The notes under the pieces are model-generated. The model saw nothing but the letters and a program-made list of their open reading frames with translations, was not told the DNA's origin and did not search any database. A program made the position numbers and the translations under genes. This document shows, piece by piece, positions 16,293 to 29,563 of a stretch of 64,000 bases of DNA. The first letter of the stretch is position 1, and every line of letters starts with the position of its first letter. Source of the DNA: Clostridiales bacterium FE2011 (GTDB lineage: Bacteria > Bacillota > Clostridia > Christensenellales > Aristaeellaceae); the NCBI GenBank assembly GCA_017569305.1, contig CP069418.1, positions 3,100,001-3,164,000 of the forward strand. The letters are read 5' to 3'.

Positions 16293-16640
16293 ATGATGAA
16301 CGGGTATGACAAGCAGGAGGCACTGGAATTTATCCAGGCCAGAATTCACACAAAGGATCATCCGGAACTGGCGGATTGCCTGCCGGAGCTGATCAGCCAG
16401 GCGATCGATGCTGATATGGCGTATATGCATGAGCATCATGTGATCGATGAGAACGGGAACGCCGGTACCGAATACTATGAGGATGACGAAGCCTTCGAGT
16501 ATATGGTGGAAAAACTGGCAGAGCAGAACAAGCTGGATCCGGTGAAAGCTGTCAAGCTTGCCTCGCTGGTGGATGACTTCATGGATTATCAGCAGGAATA
16601 TCTCGAATCCAAAGGACTGGTGGACTGGGACGATGAGTAA
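16293..16640 (+). CDS. Small acidic protein of unknown function
   Basis: A 115-residue, strongly acidic, largely helical protein with no signal peptide or membrane segment. It is rich in His/Glu/Asp in the middle (MAYMHEHHVIDENG, YYEDDEAFEYM) and ends LVDWDDE. AAAGGA lies 9 bases before the ATG; a second ATG follows at once. It lies between topB and wecB and overlaps wecB by 8 bp, so it is translated as part of that run. I do not recognise the family. Confidence 0.75.
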   Translation: MMNGYDKQEALEFIQARIHTKDHPELADCLPELISQAIDADMAYMHEHHVIDENGNAGTEYYEDDEAFEYMVEKLAEQNKLDPVKAVKLASLVDDFMDYQQEYLESKGLVDWDDE

Positions 16641-17733
16641 GAAGATTATGCTGGTTTTCGGCACCCGGCCGGAAGCAATCAAGATGTGTCCCCTGGTCAA
16701 GGAACTGAAGACCCGGAAGAGTGTTGAAACCCTGGTGTGCGTCACAGGACAGCACAAGGGCATGCTGCAGCAGGTGCTGGACGCCTTCGACGTGAAGCCG
16801 GACTATGACCTGGCAATCATGCAGCAGCGCCAGACCCTGTTTGACATCACCACACGGGTGCTGCAGGGCATGAAGGACGTGCTGGAGAAGGAAAAGCCGG
16901 ACGCGGTTCTTGTGCATGGAGATACAAGCACCACTTTCGCGGCGGCACTGGCCTGCTTTTATCTGCAGATTCCGGTGGGCCATGTGGAAGCCGGCCTGAG
17001 AACCTATAATCTGCTTTCTCCCTATCCGGAGGAGTTTAACCGCCAGTGCGTATCCATCCTGGCGAACTGGAACTTTGCTCCCACACCCCTGAGCCGGGAC
17101 AACCTGATCAGGGAAGGCAAGAAGCCGGAATCGATCTATGTGACGGGTAATACGGTGATTGACGCGCTGAAGACTACCGTAAGGGAGAACTTCACCCATC
17201 CGGACCTGGAATGGGCCGGAGACAGCAGGCTGATCCTGCTGACAGCCCACCGGCGGGAAAACCTGGGAGAGCCCATGCATGCCATGTTCCGTGCCATCCG
17301 GCGGGTGATTGAGGAACATGAAGACGTGAAGGCACTGTATCCCATTCATATGAATCCCGTTGTGCGGGAAGCGGCGGACGCGGAATTGAGCGGATGCGAA
17401 CGGATCCGGCTGACAGAGCCGCTGGAGGTGCTGGATTGCCATAACCTGATGGCACGAAGTTACCTGATCCTGACAGACAGCGGCGGCATCCAGGAGGAAG
17501 CGCCGAGCCTGGGCAAACCGGTGCTGGTAATGCGTGACACGACTGAACGGCCGGAAGGTATCCAGGCCGGCACGCTGAAGCTTGTGGGAACGAATGAAGA
17601 GACGATTTACCGGGAGTTTACCAGACTCCTGGATGACCGGCAGGCATATGATCAGATGGCACATGCGGAGAACCCCTACGGAGACGGACACGCCTGTGAA
17701 CGGATTGCGGATATCCTGACCGGCGAACAGTAA
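16633..17733 (+). CDS. wecB: UDP-N-acetylglucosamine 2-epimerase (non-hydrolysing)
   Basis: Converts UDP-GlcNAc to UDP-ManNAc for surface polysaccharide synthesis. The 366-residue protein begins MSKKIMLVFGTRPEAIKMCPL, and carries HGDTSTTFAAALA, HVEAGLRTYN, TAHRRENLGEP and the UDP-binding LTDSGGIQEEAPSLGKPVLV. The ATG at 16633 overlaps the preceding stop; upstream in-frame ATGs lie within that gene. Confidence 0.95.
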   Translation: MSKKIMLVFGTRPEAIKMCPLVKELKTRKSVETLVCVTGQHKGMLQQVLDAFDVKPDYDLAIMQQRQTLFDITTRVLQGMKDVLEKEKPDAVLVHGDTSTTFAAALACFYLQIPVGHVEAGLRTYNLLSPYPEEFNRQCVSILANWNFAPTPLSRDNLIREGKKPESIYVTGNTVIDALKTTVRENFTHPDLEWAGDSRLILLTAHRRENLGEPMHAMFRAIRRVIEEHEDVKALYPIHMNPVVREAADAELSGCERIRLTEPLEVLDCHNLMARSYLILTDSGGIQEEAPSLGKPVLVMRDTTERPEGIQAGTLKLVGTNEETIYREFTRLLDDRQAYDQMAHAENPYGDGHACERIADILTGEQ

Positions 17734-17751
17734 CGGACGGAGTGAGAGAAG

Positions 17752-18807
17752 ATGGCCCGGGCAGGGATCATAACTTTTCTGCATAACAACAATTACGGTT
17801 CCTCGCTGCAGGCTTACGCGCTGCAGCGTGCCCTCCGGGAACTGGGTTGCGAATGCCTGCACCTGGATTATGAACCGGACAGAAAAGAAAAAATATGGAA
17901 TCTGCTGACCAGCGGCAACGACCTGAAGCTGATCCTGGATGGTATCCGTAAGCGCAGCGTCCGGGCGGATCAGAGCGGTGCACGCCGTAAGAGCGAAGCC
18001 ATTCCCGCTTTTTACAGGAAAAGAATGCAGCTTTCAGCGCCCTGCCGGAACCGGAAGGATCTGCGGCGGGAAAGCGAAAACTGCGACCTGCTGGTGTGCG
18101 GCAGCGACCAGATATGGAATCCGGTCTGGCTGAACCCTGCTTATTTCCTGACTTTTGCGGGGAATGAGAAGAATAAGATTGCCTATGCGGCCAGCCTGGG
18201 AATCAGCAGGCTTCCGAAAGCTTCCAAGATCCGGAAAATCAAACGATGGACAAAGAACTTCCGGGCAATTTCGGTCCGGGAACAGGAAGGCGCCGAGCTG
18301 CTGGAACAGATGACCGGCCTGAAGGCAGACGTTATGCCGGATCCGGTCTGCCTGCTGACCCGGGACGAATGGAACGGGATCGCGGGAGAAGCTCCGGCAG
18401 GAGAACCGTACCTGCTTTGCTACTTTATCGGCGAGAACGCGGACTATTGGAACCGGGTACGTCAGCTGCAGGCAGAGACGGGACTGCGGGTGCTGGTGAT
18501 GCCGGTTACCGCGGAGAGCTATCGCAGCGGCTATGAACTGCTGGACGGAGCCGGTCCGGAAGAATTCCTGGGCGCGGTCCGGAACGCGGCCTGCTTCTGC
18601 ACGGACAGTTTCCACGGGCTGGTATTCGGGACGATATTCGGCACACGGACGGAAGTGTGCCGCCGTTACCGGGAAGATGATCCGGAAAGCAAGAACAGCC
18701 GGGTGGACCAATTCCTCAGGGTGATCAAGGAAAAGGGAATGGATGAACTGAGGGAAGAGGGAAGAGAATGGCTCAGGAGAGCCATGTGCAAAACGCATAA
18801 GGCCTGA
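17752..18807 (+). CDS. Polysaccharide pyruvyl transferase family protein
   Basis: A 351-residue member of the CsaB/WcaK-like pyruvyltransferase family, which adds ketal-pyruvate to cell-surface sugars. Family features are the N-terminal GIITFLHNNNYGSSLQAYALQRAL, the central LLVCGSDQIWNP, KIAYAASLG, and a C-terminal TDSFHGLVFG block. It follows wecB by 18 bp, so both probably serve one surface glycan pathway. The stop codon lies inside the loop of the following 14-bp hairpin. Confidence 0.88.
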   Translation: MARAGIITFLHNNNYGSSLQAYALQRALRELGCECLHLDYEPDRKEKIWNLLTSGNDLKLILDGIRKRSVRADQSGARRKSEAIPAFYRKRMQLSAPCRNRKDLRRESENCDLLVCGSDQIWNPVWLNPAYFLTFAGNEKNKIAYAASLGISRLPKASKIRKIKRWTKNFRAISVREQEGAELLEQMTGLKADVMPDPVCLLTRDEWNGIAGEAPAGEPYLLCYFIGENADYWNRVRQLQAETGLRVLVMPVTAESYRSGYELLDGAGPEEFLGAVRNAACFCTDSFHGLVFGTIFGTRTEVCRRYREDDPESKNSRVDQFLRVIKEKGMDELREEGREWLRRAMCKTHKA

Positions 18808-18822
18808 AGCCTTATGCGTTTT
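18790..18822 (+). terminator. Hairpin overlapping the 3' end of the pyruvyltransferase gene
   Basis: A perfect 14-bp stem AAAACGCATAAGGC / GCCTTATGCGTTTT with a CTGAA loop. The left arm is coding (…KTHK) and the loop holds the TGA. It ends in TTTT and is likely a terminator that also caps the adjacent hairpin array. Confidence 0.8.
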
Positions 18823-18825
18823 GCT

Positions 18826-18942
18826 ATGATATATTTGTCTTCGACAAATATGATATATTGAGCCGCGGATATTCCGCGGCTCAATGTGATATATCGGCTT
18901 AATGCCGATATGATATATTCGCCCAAAGGGCGAATGTGACAG
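18826..18942 (+). repeat. Hairpin array, part C (RTGATAT spacers)
   Basis: Four perfect hairpins: ATTTGTC-TTC (18833-18849), ATTGAGCCGCGGA-TAT (18857-18885), ATCGGC-TTAAT (18893-18909) and ATTCGCCC-AAA (18917-18935). Each is preceded by an exact 7-nt spacer: ATGATAT, ATGATAT, GTGATAT, ATGATAT. The array fades into GTGACAG at 18936-18942. Same element class as the arrays upstream of topB. Confidence 0.85.
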
Positions 18943-19066
18943 AGTGTTAAACCAATGACCACAGATATGCTGTGGAGAAAAATCTAAGCATTATCGTTTT
19001 TTATTATCTAAGTGACAGAGTGAAGAGTGTAAAGTGAAGAGTGTTTTATCTGTTTCGGAGAAACAG
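18943..19066. other. Intergenic region with GTGAAGAGT-type repeats and a long hairpin
   Basis: Contains near-direct repeats (AGTGACAGAGTGAAGAGTG and AAAGTGAAGAGTG, 19011-19043) and the left part of a 13-bp perfect palindrome TTTTATCTGTTTC-GGA-GAAACAGATAAAA (19044-19072). No convincing open frame. It separates a plus-strand and a minus-strand operon. Confidence 0.5.
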
Positions 19067-19103
19067 ATAAAAGAAAACCCGTCTGTTGCACTACAGACGG
19101 GTT
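19067..19103 (-). terminator. Rho-independent terminator after rpmB
   Basis: Read on the minus strand: 11-bp stem AACCCGTCTGT / ACAGACGGGTT followed by TTTTCTTTT. It lies 20 bp downstream of rpmB. Confidence 0.85.
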
Positions 19104-19122
19104 AATTGTGATTCTTAAGGGC

Positions 19123-19335
19123 TCAGGCCTCTTCGTGGACCTTGGGCAGTGCGCGCTGCACATTGCCGCTGCGCAGGCAACGGGTGCACACATTCATCCG
19201 CTTAGCGGTGCCATTGACCATCACGCGAACGCTCTGCACATTGGGCGCCCAGATGCGATGGCTCTTGCGGTTGGAATGGCTGACGTTGTTGCCGTTCAGC
19301 GTGCCCTTCTCACAAATCTCACAAAACTTACCCAT
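19123..19335 (-). CDS. rpmB: 50S ribosomal protein L28 (zinc-binding form)
   Basis: A 70-residue L28 beginning MGKFCEICEKGTLNGNNVSHSNR. The pairs CEIC and CTRC form the zinc-ribbon (C+) version. The start at 19335 has GGAGG nine bases upstream on the minus strand; an in-frame ATG three codons earlier abuts that site and is unsuitable. Monocistronic with its own terminator. Confidence 0.96.
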   Translation of the reverse strand: MGKFCEICEKGTLNGNNVSHSNRKSHRIWAPNVQSVRVMVNGTAKRMNVCTRCLRSGNVQRALPKVHEEA

Positions 19336-19438
19336 GGAAATCATCCTCCTCGTTGGAGTTACACATCAAGCCTTGCTATGATATCACGCCATGAAACAAA
19401 ATGCAAGCGGTTTTTTGAATTCTTTCAATTGAATTCTG

Positions 19439-20371
19439 CTAACCGAAAAGCAATTGTCCCAGCCGGGTGACAGGACTCTGCATGACGCAGCCCATGCGCC
19501 GGACAGCCAGAACACGGGAAATCTTGTGCATATGACGGGTGGCCAGATAATCATCGACAACCTTGCGGGCTTCGTCAGGAAGATCCTCTCCGTAAAGTTT
19601 TCTGAAAACGGCGGTATGGGTATAGGTGAGCAGGATCCTGCGCCTGGCATCCTGACGGTTGCGCAGGGCGGAGACCCCGCGGGACAGCAGCGATTGTGCG
19701 CTGGCACCGATGGCATTATCGCCATGCTGACGGTAACGGGTCAGGGGGCGGTTTACATAGGCAATCCGGCCGAAGGCCGCGGCGGTCAGCGCGATGAACC
19801 AGTCATGCATAAACAGATCCTTTGCGACAGCGTGTTCCGAAACAAGCTTCCGCAGAGCGGCATTCATGATCAGGGTGCATCCGGTCACGTTGTTCTGCAC
19901 CAGCAGCTGCGGCAGCGTGACGGCGGCCGGATCCCATCCCTGATGACGGAAGAAGCTGTCGCCGATTTGTTCGCCGGATTCATTGACCAGGGAACAGTCG
20001 GAATGAACCAGCAGGGGAGTGTCAGTCCCGTACTGCGCTTCCAGATCCTGGATGGCCTGCTTCAGTACAGCAATTTTGTTCTCTTCCCAGAAATCATCCT
20101 GGTCACAGAGCAGGACATAATCCGCGTCGGACTGACGGAGCAGGGAAAGGAAATTTCCGGCGGCGCCCAGATGACGGCCTTGTTCATTGCCGAAAACAAA
20201 ACGGTTGTCGTGCTCAGAAACGGCACTGAGCAGGGAAGGCGTTTCATCAGAGGAACCGTCATCCTGCATCAGCACGGTAAAATCCCGGTCTGTCTGGGCG
20301 GCAAGCGACTCCAGCAGTACCGGGAGATGATTGCTTCCGTTGTAGGCGGTCAATAATACGGAGGTTTTCAC
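19439..20371 (-). CDS. Family 2 glycosyltransferase
   Basis: A GT-A fold glycosyltransferase of about 310 residues. It begins [12 protein letters not shown] and has the nucleotide-sugar motifs [12 protein letters not shown] and LLCDQDDFW (DxD type), then HDWFIAL. It resembles rhamnosyl- or galactosyltransferases of surface polysaccharide clusters. I chose the GTG at 20371 because it forms a GTGA overlap with the upstream stop and has GGGGG before it; an ATG at 20386 has no ribosome site. Substrate not deducible. Confidence 0.87.
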   Translation of the reverse strand: MKTSVLLTAYNGSNHLPVLLESLAAQTDRDFTVLMQDDGSSDETPSLLSAVSEHDNRFVFGNEQGRHLGAAGNFLSLLRQSDADYVLLCDQDDFWEENKIAVLKQAIQDLEAQYGTDTPLLVHSDCSLVNESGEQIGDSFFRHQGWDPAAVTLPQLLVQNNVTGCTLIMNAALRKLVSEHAVAKDLFMHDWFIALTAAAFGRIAYVNRPLTRYRQHGDNAIGASAQSLLSRGVSALRNRQDARRRILLTYTHTAVFRKLYGEDLPDEARKVVDDYLATRHMHKISRVLAVRRMGCVMQSPVTRLGQLLFG

Positions 20372-21138
20372 CACGTGATCCCCCATTTCAGGAAATACTT
20401 GAACACAGAAACCATCTGACGCATGCGTCCTTTGAAGGTGCGGGTATTTTCACGGGCCCAGCGGTGGGTGACGCACATTTCAGGATGATAAACGATACTG
20501 CCAAGGCGTTCTTCCAGAATACGGCGGCTCAGGTCGGAATCCTCCTGGTATAGGAAGAAACGGGGATCGAAACCTTCCAGCTTTTTGAAGATCTCAGTAC
20601 GGATGAACAGGAAGCAGCCTGTGGCGAATTCTACGGGGACAGGATAGCGGATGTCCATGTCCGCCATGGTGAAGTCCGCGCGCCAGCGGCGGAAGAGTTT
20701 GCCATAGTTTTCAAGCAGGCCGCCCAGAAGGTAATGGACGGAAATCCGCTTTTTCGGAAGATACTGCTCGGAGCCGTCTTCATTCAGCACGCGGGGCGTC
20801 AGGATCGCGATGTTGGGATGGGCTTCCATGTACATAATCATCCGGCTGAGCAGGGAAGGCTCGAAGGTAACGTCCGGGTTCATGATCAGATGGTATTTGC
20901 TCTGGAGATGGGGAAGCACCGCGTTGTTGGCACGACCGAAGCCAATGTTTGACTTCTGGGGGAGAACGGTCACACCCGGGAACAGCCATTCGGCTTTTTC
21001 GGCGGTGGGATCATCCGGTGTGTTATCCGCCAGGTAGACGTCCACATCCACATCGGCGTTCTGAATACATCTCAGGGCGTGGGTCAGCTCATCGCCACAA
21101 TGGTAAAGCACCAGGCAGGCAGAAAGAATCGAAGCCAT
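20368..21138 (-). CDS. Family 2 glycosyltransferase (rhamnosyltransferase-like)
   Basis: A 256-residue GT2 protein beginning [15 protein letters not shown]. It has the [12 protein letters not shown] and [20 protein letters not shown] blocks, the DxD-region LIMNPDVTF, and a late [33 protein letters not shown] segment typical of WbbL/RfbF-like rhamnosyltransferases. First gene of a two-gene unit with the next glycosyltransferase, probably for the same surface glycan as wecB and the pyruvyltransferase across the gap. Confidence 0.88.
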   Translation of the reverse strand: MASILSACLVLYHCGDELTHALRCIQNADVDVDVYLADNTPDDPTAEKAEWLFPGVTVLPQKSNIGFGRANNAVLPHLQSKYHLIMNPDVTFEPSLLSRMIMYMEAHPNIAILTPRVLNEDGSEQYLPKKRISVHYLLGGLLENYGKLFRRWRADFTMADMDIRYPVPVEFATGCFLFIRTEIFKKLEGFDPRFFLYQEDSDLSRRILEERLGSIVYHPEMCVTHRWARENTRTFKGRMRQMVSVFKYFLKWGITW

Positions 21139-21176
21139 CTGAAAAGCCTCCGGAATTCATCGTTTTCAATACCTGT

Positions 21177-21205
21177 ATTTTACAGGTTACGGAAAGATTT
21201 GTCCA
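21177..21205 (-). promoter_or_regulatory. Promoter of the glycosyltransferase pair
   Basis: Minus-strand -35 TGGACA (21200-21205), 17-bp spacer, -10 TAAAAT (21177-21182), about 40 bp upstream of the gene start. Confidence 0.5.
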
Positions 21206-21240
21206 TAACGGGACAGGCATAAACAGCAAACCGCACCTGA

Positions 21241-21270
21241 TTGTCATGCTCCGATAACTTATGGTAGAAT
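21241..21270 (+). promoter_or_regulatory. Promoter of exoA
   Basis: -35 TTGTCA (21241-21246), 18-bp spacer, -10 TAGAAT (21265-21270), 46 bp before the ATG and divergent from the glycosyltransferase promoter. Confidence 0.5.
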
Positions 21271-21315
21271 ACCGGAGCGGGATCAAGGATTAAAAGAGTA
21301 CGGAGTGAAACGATC

Positions 21316-22074
21316 ATGAAACTGATATCCTGGAATGTGAATGGACTGCGCGCTGTGATGGGCAAGGGCTTTATGGAAACTTTTGCCGCACTGGACGCCG
21401 ATATTTTCTGCCTGCAGGAAACCAAGCTGCAGGAAGGCCAGATCGATATGGATCTTCCCGGCTATCATCAGTACTGGAATTACGCGGAGAAAAAGGGCTA
21501 TTCCGGTACCGCTGTTTTTACCCGGCAGGAGCCGCTGTCTGTCCGCTACGGAATCGGGACGGACGCTTTTGATCATGAAGGCCGGGTCATCACCCTGGAG
21601 TTTCCCGGGTTCTATTTCCTGACAGTTTATACGCCTAACTCCCAGGACGGACTCGCAAGACTGCCGTACCGGATGGAGTGGGAGGACGCGTTCCTTGCCT
21701 ATATCCAAAAACTGGACAGTGAGAAGCCGGTGATCTTCTGCGGCGACCTGAATGTGGCACACCAGGAGATAGACCTGAAGAATCCGAAGAGCAACCAGCA
21801 TAACGCGGGTTTCACCCAGGAGGAACGGGACAAGATGACCCACCTTCTGAGCAGCGGGTTTGTGGATACTTTCCGCTGGTTCCATCCGGACGCAAGGGAT
21901 GAATACAGCTGGTGGAGCTATCGCTTCCATGCCCGGGAAAAGAACGCTGGGTGGCGTATAGACTATTTCATTGTTTCAGATCGTCTGAAAGACCGGCTGG
22001 AGAGCGCCGGTATTCATCAGGAGGTTTTCGGATCAGATCACTGTCCGGTGGAGCTGATGCTCCGGAATGACTGA
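21316..22074 (+). CDS. exoA: Exodeoxyribonuclease III / AP endonuclease
   Basis: ExoA/Xth-type base-excision-repair nuclease of 252 residues. It starts MKLISWNVNGLRAV and carries LQETKLQEGQ, TVYTPNSQDG, CGDLNVAHQEIDL, GFVDTFR and the catalytic GSDHCPVEL. Length and motif order match bacterial ExoA. It has its own promoter. Confidence 0.96.
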   Translation: MKLISWNVNGLRAVMGKGFMETFAALDADIFCLQETKLQEGQIDMDLPGYHQYWNYAEKKGYSGTAVFTRQEPLSVRYGIGTDAFDHEGRVITLEFPGFYFLTVYTPNSQDGLARLPYRMEWEDAFLAYIQKLDSEKPVIFCGDLNVAHQEIDLKNPKSNQHNAGFTQEERDKMTHLLSSGFVDTFRWFHPDARDEYSWWSYRFHAREKNAGWRIDYFIVSDRLKDRLESAGIHQEVFGSDHCPVELMLRND

Positions 22075-22165
22075 GGTCTGGTTATTTCAGCTGACAGATG
22101 ATATACTGACAGAACCGGCGGCCTGACGCCGGGATACTGTATGAGACTGCTGCTGCTTTCCCGGA

Positions 22166-23191
22166 ATGGAAGAAAGCGGCTTTAAGGAAGAAGGTTTTTT
22201 TCTGAGTAAATTTGCTGTTTTTGTTGACCTGGAGAACTGCGGCGCGAAGGTTGCTACCCTTCGGAGCATTCTTGAAAAAGTTAAGATCCGCGGCGACATC
22301 CTGCTGGGAAAGGTTTACGGCTATACGGATAAATTCGGCGACCTGAAGGAAGTGCTGCTGAGCAATACATTCACGGTTGTGCCGAGCCTGCGCTATGGAA
22401 TCAGCCAGAAGAACAACGCGGATATCCAGCTGGTGATTGACGCGCTTGAGGTGGCCTATAAGAACGAACTCATCGACAGCTTCTGCATTGTGTCCGGTGA
22501 CAGCGACTATACCCCGCTGGTCGGAAAGCTGAAGAGCATGGGTAAGTTTGTGCTGGGCATCAGCCGCAGTGAGGCTGCCAGCAACATCTTTATCAACGCG
22601 TGCAATGAATTCCAGTTCCTGGAATCTGTCGGCAAGCGCAACGTGGAGAAGCCGAAGCGCCAGAAGGCCAGCGTCTCCACAGAGGAAGCGGCGGATGAGA
22701 GCGAGCTGAATAAGCTGCTGACCACCGTGCTGGAAGAACAGGATCAGGATGAAATCTATGCCAGCGAACTGAAGGAAACCCTGCTGCGACTGCGCCCGGA
22801 CTTCAATGAAAAGGCTTATGGCTGTGCCACCTTCTTCAAGCTGCTGACAAAGCTGGCAAACCGATTCGGCGACCTGCGGGTACATAATGACAACTTCAAC
22901 GTCATGGTCGGCCTGAACAGCGCCAGTGACAACGGAGAAACCATTCCGCAGCTGACCCGCGAAAACTGGAAGGAAGCTTTTGCCGCCCAGATTCGTGCTT
23001 ATAAAGAGGGAGGATTTGACAGAGTCAATCCTTCCATCCTGAAGGCGGACATCATTACGGCTTATCCGGACTTTACCGAGCGGGCGATCGGATTCAAGCG
23101 TTTTTCTGACGTGATGAAGCAGCTGGAGAAAGACGGCCTGGTCATTGTGGAAATGGACGAACAGAAAACCATGCTGATCAAACTGCTCTGA
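22166..23191 (+). CDS. NYN-domain protein with C-terminal OST-HTH/LOTUS-like repeats
   Basis: A protein of about 341 residues. The first 160 residues form a NYN (LabA/DUF88, PIN-like) nuclease domain with acidic motifs FVDLENCG, NNADIQLVIDA and VSGDSDYTPLVGKLKSMG. After a Lys/Glu/Ser linker there are two winged-helix segments (about 190-265 and 270-341) ending in VMKQLEKDGLVIVEM, which resemble OST-HTH/LOTUS domains. This architecture points to RNA binding and possible RNA cleavage. Start uncertain: the 22166 ATG has no ribosome site, whereas AGGAAGAAGG lies 8 bases before an in-frame CTG at 22202, where the conserved sequence begins. Confidence 0.82.
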   Translation: MEESGFKEEGFFLSKFAVFVDLENCGAKVATLRSILEKVKIRGDILLGKVYGYTDKFGDLKEVLLSNTFTVVPSLRYGISQKNNADIQLVIDALEVAYKNELIDSFCIVSGDSDYTPLVGKLKSMGKFVLGISRSEAASNIFINACNEFQFLESVGKRNVEKPKRQKASVSTEEAADESELNKLLTTVLEEQDQDEIYASELKETLLRLRPDFNEKAYGCATFFKLLTKLANRFGDLRVHNDNFNVMVGLNSASDNGETIPQLTRENWKEAFAAQIRAYKEGGFDRVNPSILKADIITAYPDFTERAIGFKRFSDVMKQLEKDGLVIVEMDEQKTMLIKLL

Positions 23192-23234
23192 TACCGGTAT
23201 CAACAGATGAAACCTTCATGAAAGGAGAACAGCC

Positions 23235-23765
23235 ATGAAATATCTTCGTCGGATCGTATGGTTTTTTGCGAACCGGCTGCTGGTTCTCTGCCTGATTCTG
23301 GGATTGATCATGACAGTATTCTATTACACGATGAATCTCAGCAATATTCAGATTGTTCTGAAGGACGGCATGGCAAACCGGGCAAAGTACATCATGGGGA
23401 TGGAAAACAACCGGAAAGAACTGGATAAGTATTTCCAGACAGGCTGCCTGGAAAACGACAATGCTGTGAGAGCTGCGGATGAAGGGAATTCCCCCTATGA
23501 GAATTACAACGTACGCGGTATTGACCACCGCCTGGAAATGGGATTTATGTGGGTCTGGCCCTGGGAAAATTCCGTGAGGCTTACCATTAAGGAAAAGATT
23601 CCGCGGATCGACGGCCGGGTCAAGGGCAGCAAGGCAGATGAAGTGATCGCAAAAGAGGGAAACGAAGCCCTCTATCCGCCTGCATGGCAGGACGCGGAAT
23701 ACCGGGCATACCTGACCCGGGAGAACGGCCAGTGGAAGATCAAAACACTGACTTCAGCCAGATAA
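23235..23765 (+). CDS. Membrane-anchored protein of unknown function
   Basis: A 176-residue protein with one N-terminal membrane segment (about residues 8-32, after a basic MKYLRRIVWFF start) and a soluble, probably extracytoplasmic remainder. Tryptophans cluster (GFMWVWPWENSVRLTIKEKIPRI) and the C-terminus has a beta-like AYLTRENGQWKIKTL. AAAGGAG precedes the ATG. No family recognised. It is the last gene before the rRNA operon. Confidence 0.72.
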   Translation: MKYLRRIVWFFANRLLVLCLILGLIMTVFYYTMNLSNIQIVLKDGMANRAKYIMGMENNRKELDKYFQTGCLENDNAVRAADEGNSPYENYNVRGIDHRLEMGFMWVWPWENSVRLTIKEKIPRIDGRVKGSKADEVIAKEGNEALYPPAWQDAEYRAYLTRENGQWKIKTLTSAR

Positions 23766-23808
23766 CAGAGCACCAAAAACTTTTTCAGAAAAAAATGAGA
23801 AAAAGTGC

Positions 23809-23837
23809 TTGACAAATGGCTTGCTCTTTGTTATTCT
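23809..23837 (+). promoter_or_regulatory. rRNA operon promoter
   Basis: Perfect -35 TTGACA (23809-23814), 17-bp spacer, -10 TATTCT (23832-23837). An A/T-tract-rich segment just upstream (23776-23804) could act as an UP element. Confidence 0.8.
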
Positions 23838-23975
23838 ATCCAAGCTCGCTTGCGAGAGATCGCAAAGGAAAAGAGCGAAGCGAACCTTGAAAACGATACA
23901 GAGATAATAAACGCGCAATAAGGAAAAGACAGCGAAGATTCCAAAGAGTTTAGCATCGAAAGATGTTTAAGGATT

Positions 23976-25525
<1,550 letters not shown>

Positions 25526-25734
25526 GGGAGAAAGCAGAAGCCGAAAGGTGGACGCCGAAACCGAGGTCGATCGACTGGTTAATACCGGTCGTCATTAAAA
25601 AGCTTCAAAGAAGCAAAACGGAACGTCAACGAACGTTCGAAAAAGAATTGAGCTGTTCCTTACAGCGCGCGAAACTCTGTATCGTCTTCAAGGCTCGCGA
25701 AGCTCCGAGCTTAAATGAATAGTGCCGATTATGT

Positions 25735-25807
25735 GGGGGTTTAGCTCAGCTGGGAGAGCGCCTGCCTTGCAAGCAGGAGGTCAGCGGTTCGATCCCGCTA
25801 ATCTCCA
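25735..25807 (+). tRNA. tRNA-Ala (anticodon TGC)
   Basis: Cloverleaf with acceptor GGGGGTT / AATCTCC, D-arm GCTC..GAGC, anticodon loop CTTGCAA and T-loop TTCGATC. The 3' CCA is not encoded. It lies in the 16S-23S spacer. Confidence 0.96.
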
Positions 25808-25814
25808 CTCACAT

Positions 25815-25888
25815 GGGTCGCTAGCTCAGTCGGTTAGAGCACCCGCCTGATAAGCGGGAGGTCGGTGGTTCGAGTCCACTGCGACCCA
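25815..25888 (+). tRNA. tRNA-Ile (anticodon GAT)
   Basis: Cloverleaf with acceptor GGGTCGC / GCGACCC, anticodon loop CTGATAA and T-loop TTCGAGT. CCA not encoded. It follows tRNA-Ala by 7 bp, giving an Ala-Ile order. Confidence 0.96.
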
Positions 25889-26015
25889 CACTCTTTCTCA
25901 ATTTGAGAAGAGGCACGCGCACCTTGACAACTGCACAGCAAAGAAACAAGATTCAGGAAAGACCAGTTAAAGGTAAAACAATTTTACTAAATTGGTCTCA
26001 GGATCAAGAACGACG

Positions 26016-28914
<2,899 letters not shown>

Positions 28915-29020
28915 ATGATTGGTCCAGAGACCAATTAAGGTAACAGAAAACTAACAGGTCAGATTTTCCTGAATATTGTAGCTGTGCAGTTGTCAGTGTG
29001 CGCAAGGACACTGAACCATT

Positions 29021-29136
<116 letters not shown>

Positions 29137-29144
29137 TTCCACAG

Positions 29145-29174
29145 AAAACCGCTTGTTGATACAAGCGGTTTTTT
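29145..29174 (+). terminator. Terminator of the rRNA operon
   Basis: A 12-bp stem AAAACCGCTTGT / ACAAGCGGTTTT with loop TGAT and a run of six T (29169-29174), right after 5S rRNA. Confidence 0.92.
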
Positions 29175-29537
29175 CTTTACCTTATTTGTGAGATTCAGAG
29201 AAATAAGAAAGGCCGTTACCAGGATATTGCTCGCTTTGATAAGACCAAATACCTTTTTTCTTCTTGCATGATATGCAGAGTCAAAAGGCATTTGGTCTTT
29301 TTGAGTTCAACTCTTCGAGTTTCACTCACGGATCCCTTGCAGGGATCCAAGCGAGCTGGGGGCTTGGTCGGTCTTTGGGAACGGGTGAGAGGGGAGAAGA
29401 AGAGGTCCCCCCGCAACCTCAATCGTCGCAGAGGGCATCGCGGGGGCGCTTCAGCCCTCTGCTCGTTTCGGTTGACTCGCTCAGGGCGCTTTTGCCTTAC
29501 GGCAAATGACCCACTGGGTCACCGCTTCCTTCGCTCC

Positions 29538-29563
29538 CCTGTTCCATACCGAACACAGAGCTC
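29538..29563 (+). pseudogene. 5S rRNA fragment
   Basis: This stretch matches 5S positions 29048-29080, which include CCCATACCGAACACAGA. One C is missing and a 6-7-nt gap falls after ACACAGA. The surrounding sequence does not match 5S, so it is an isolated internal fragment. Confidence 0.65.
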
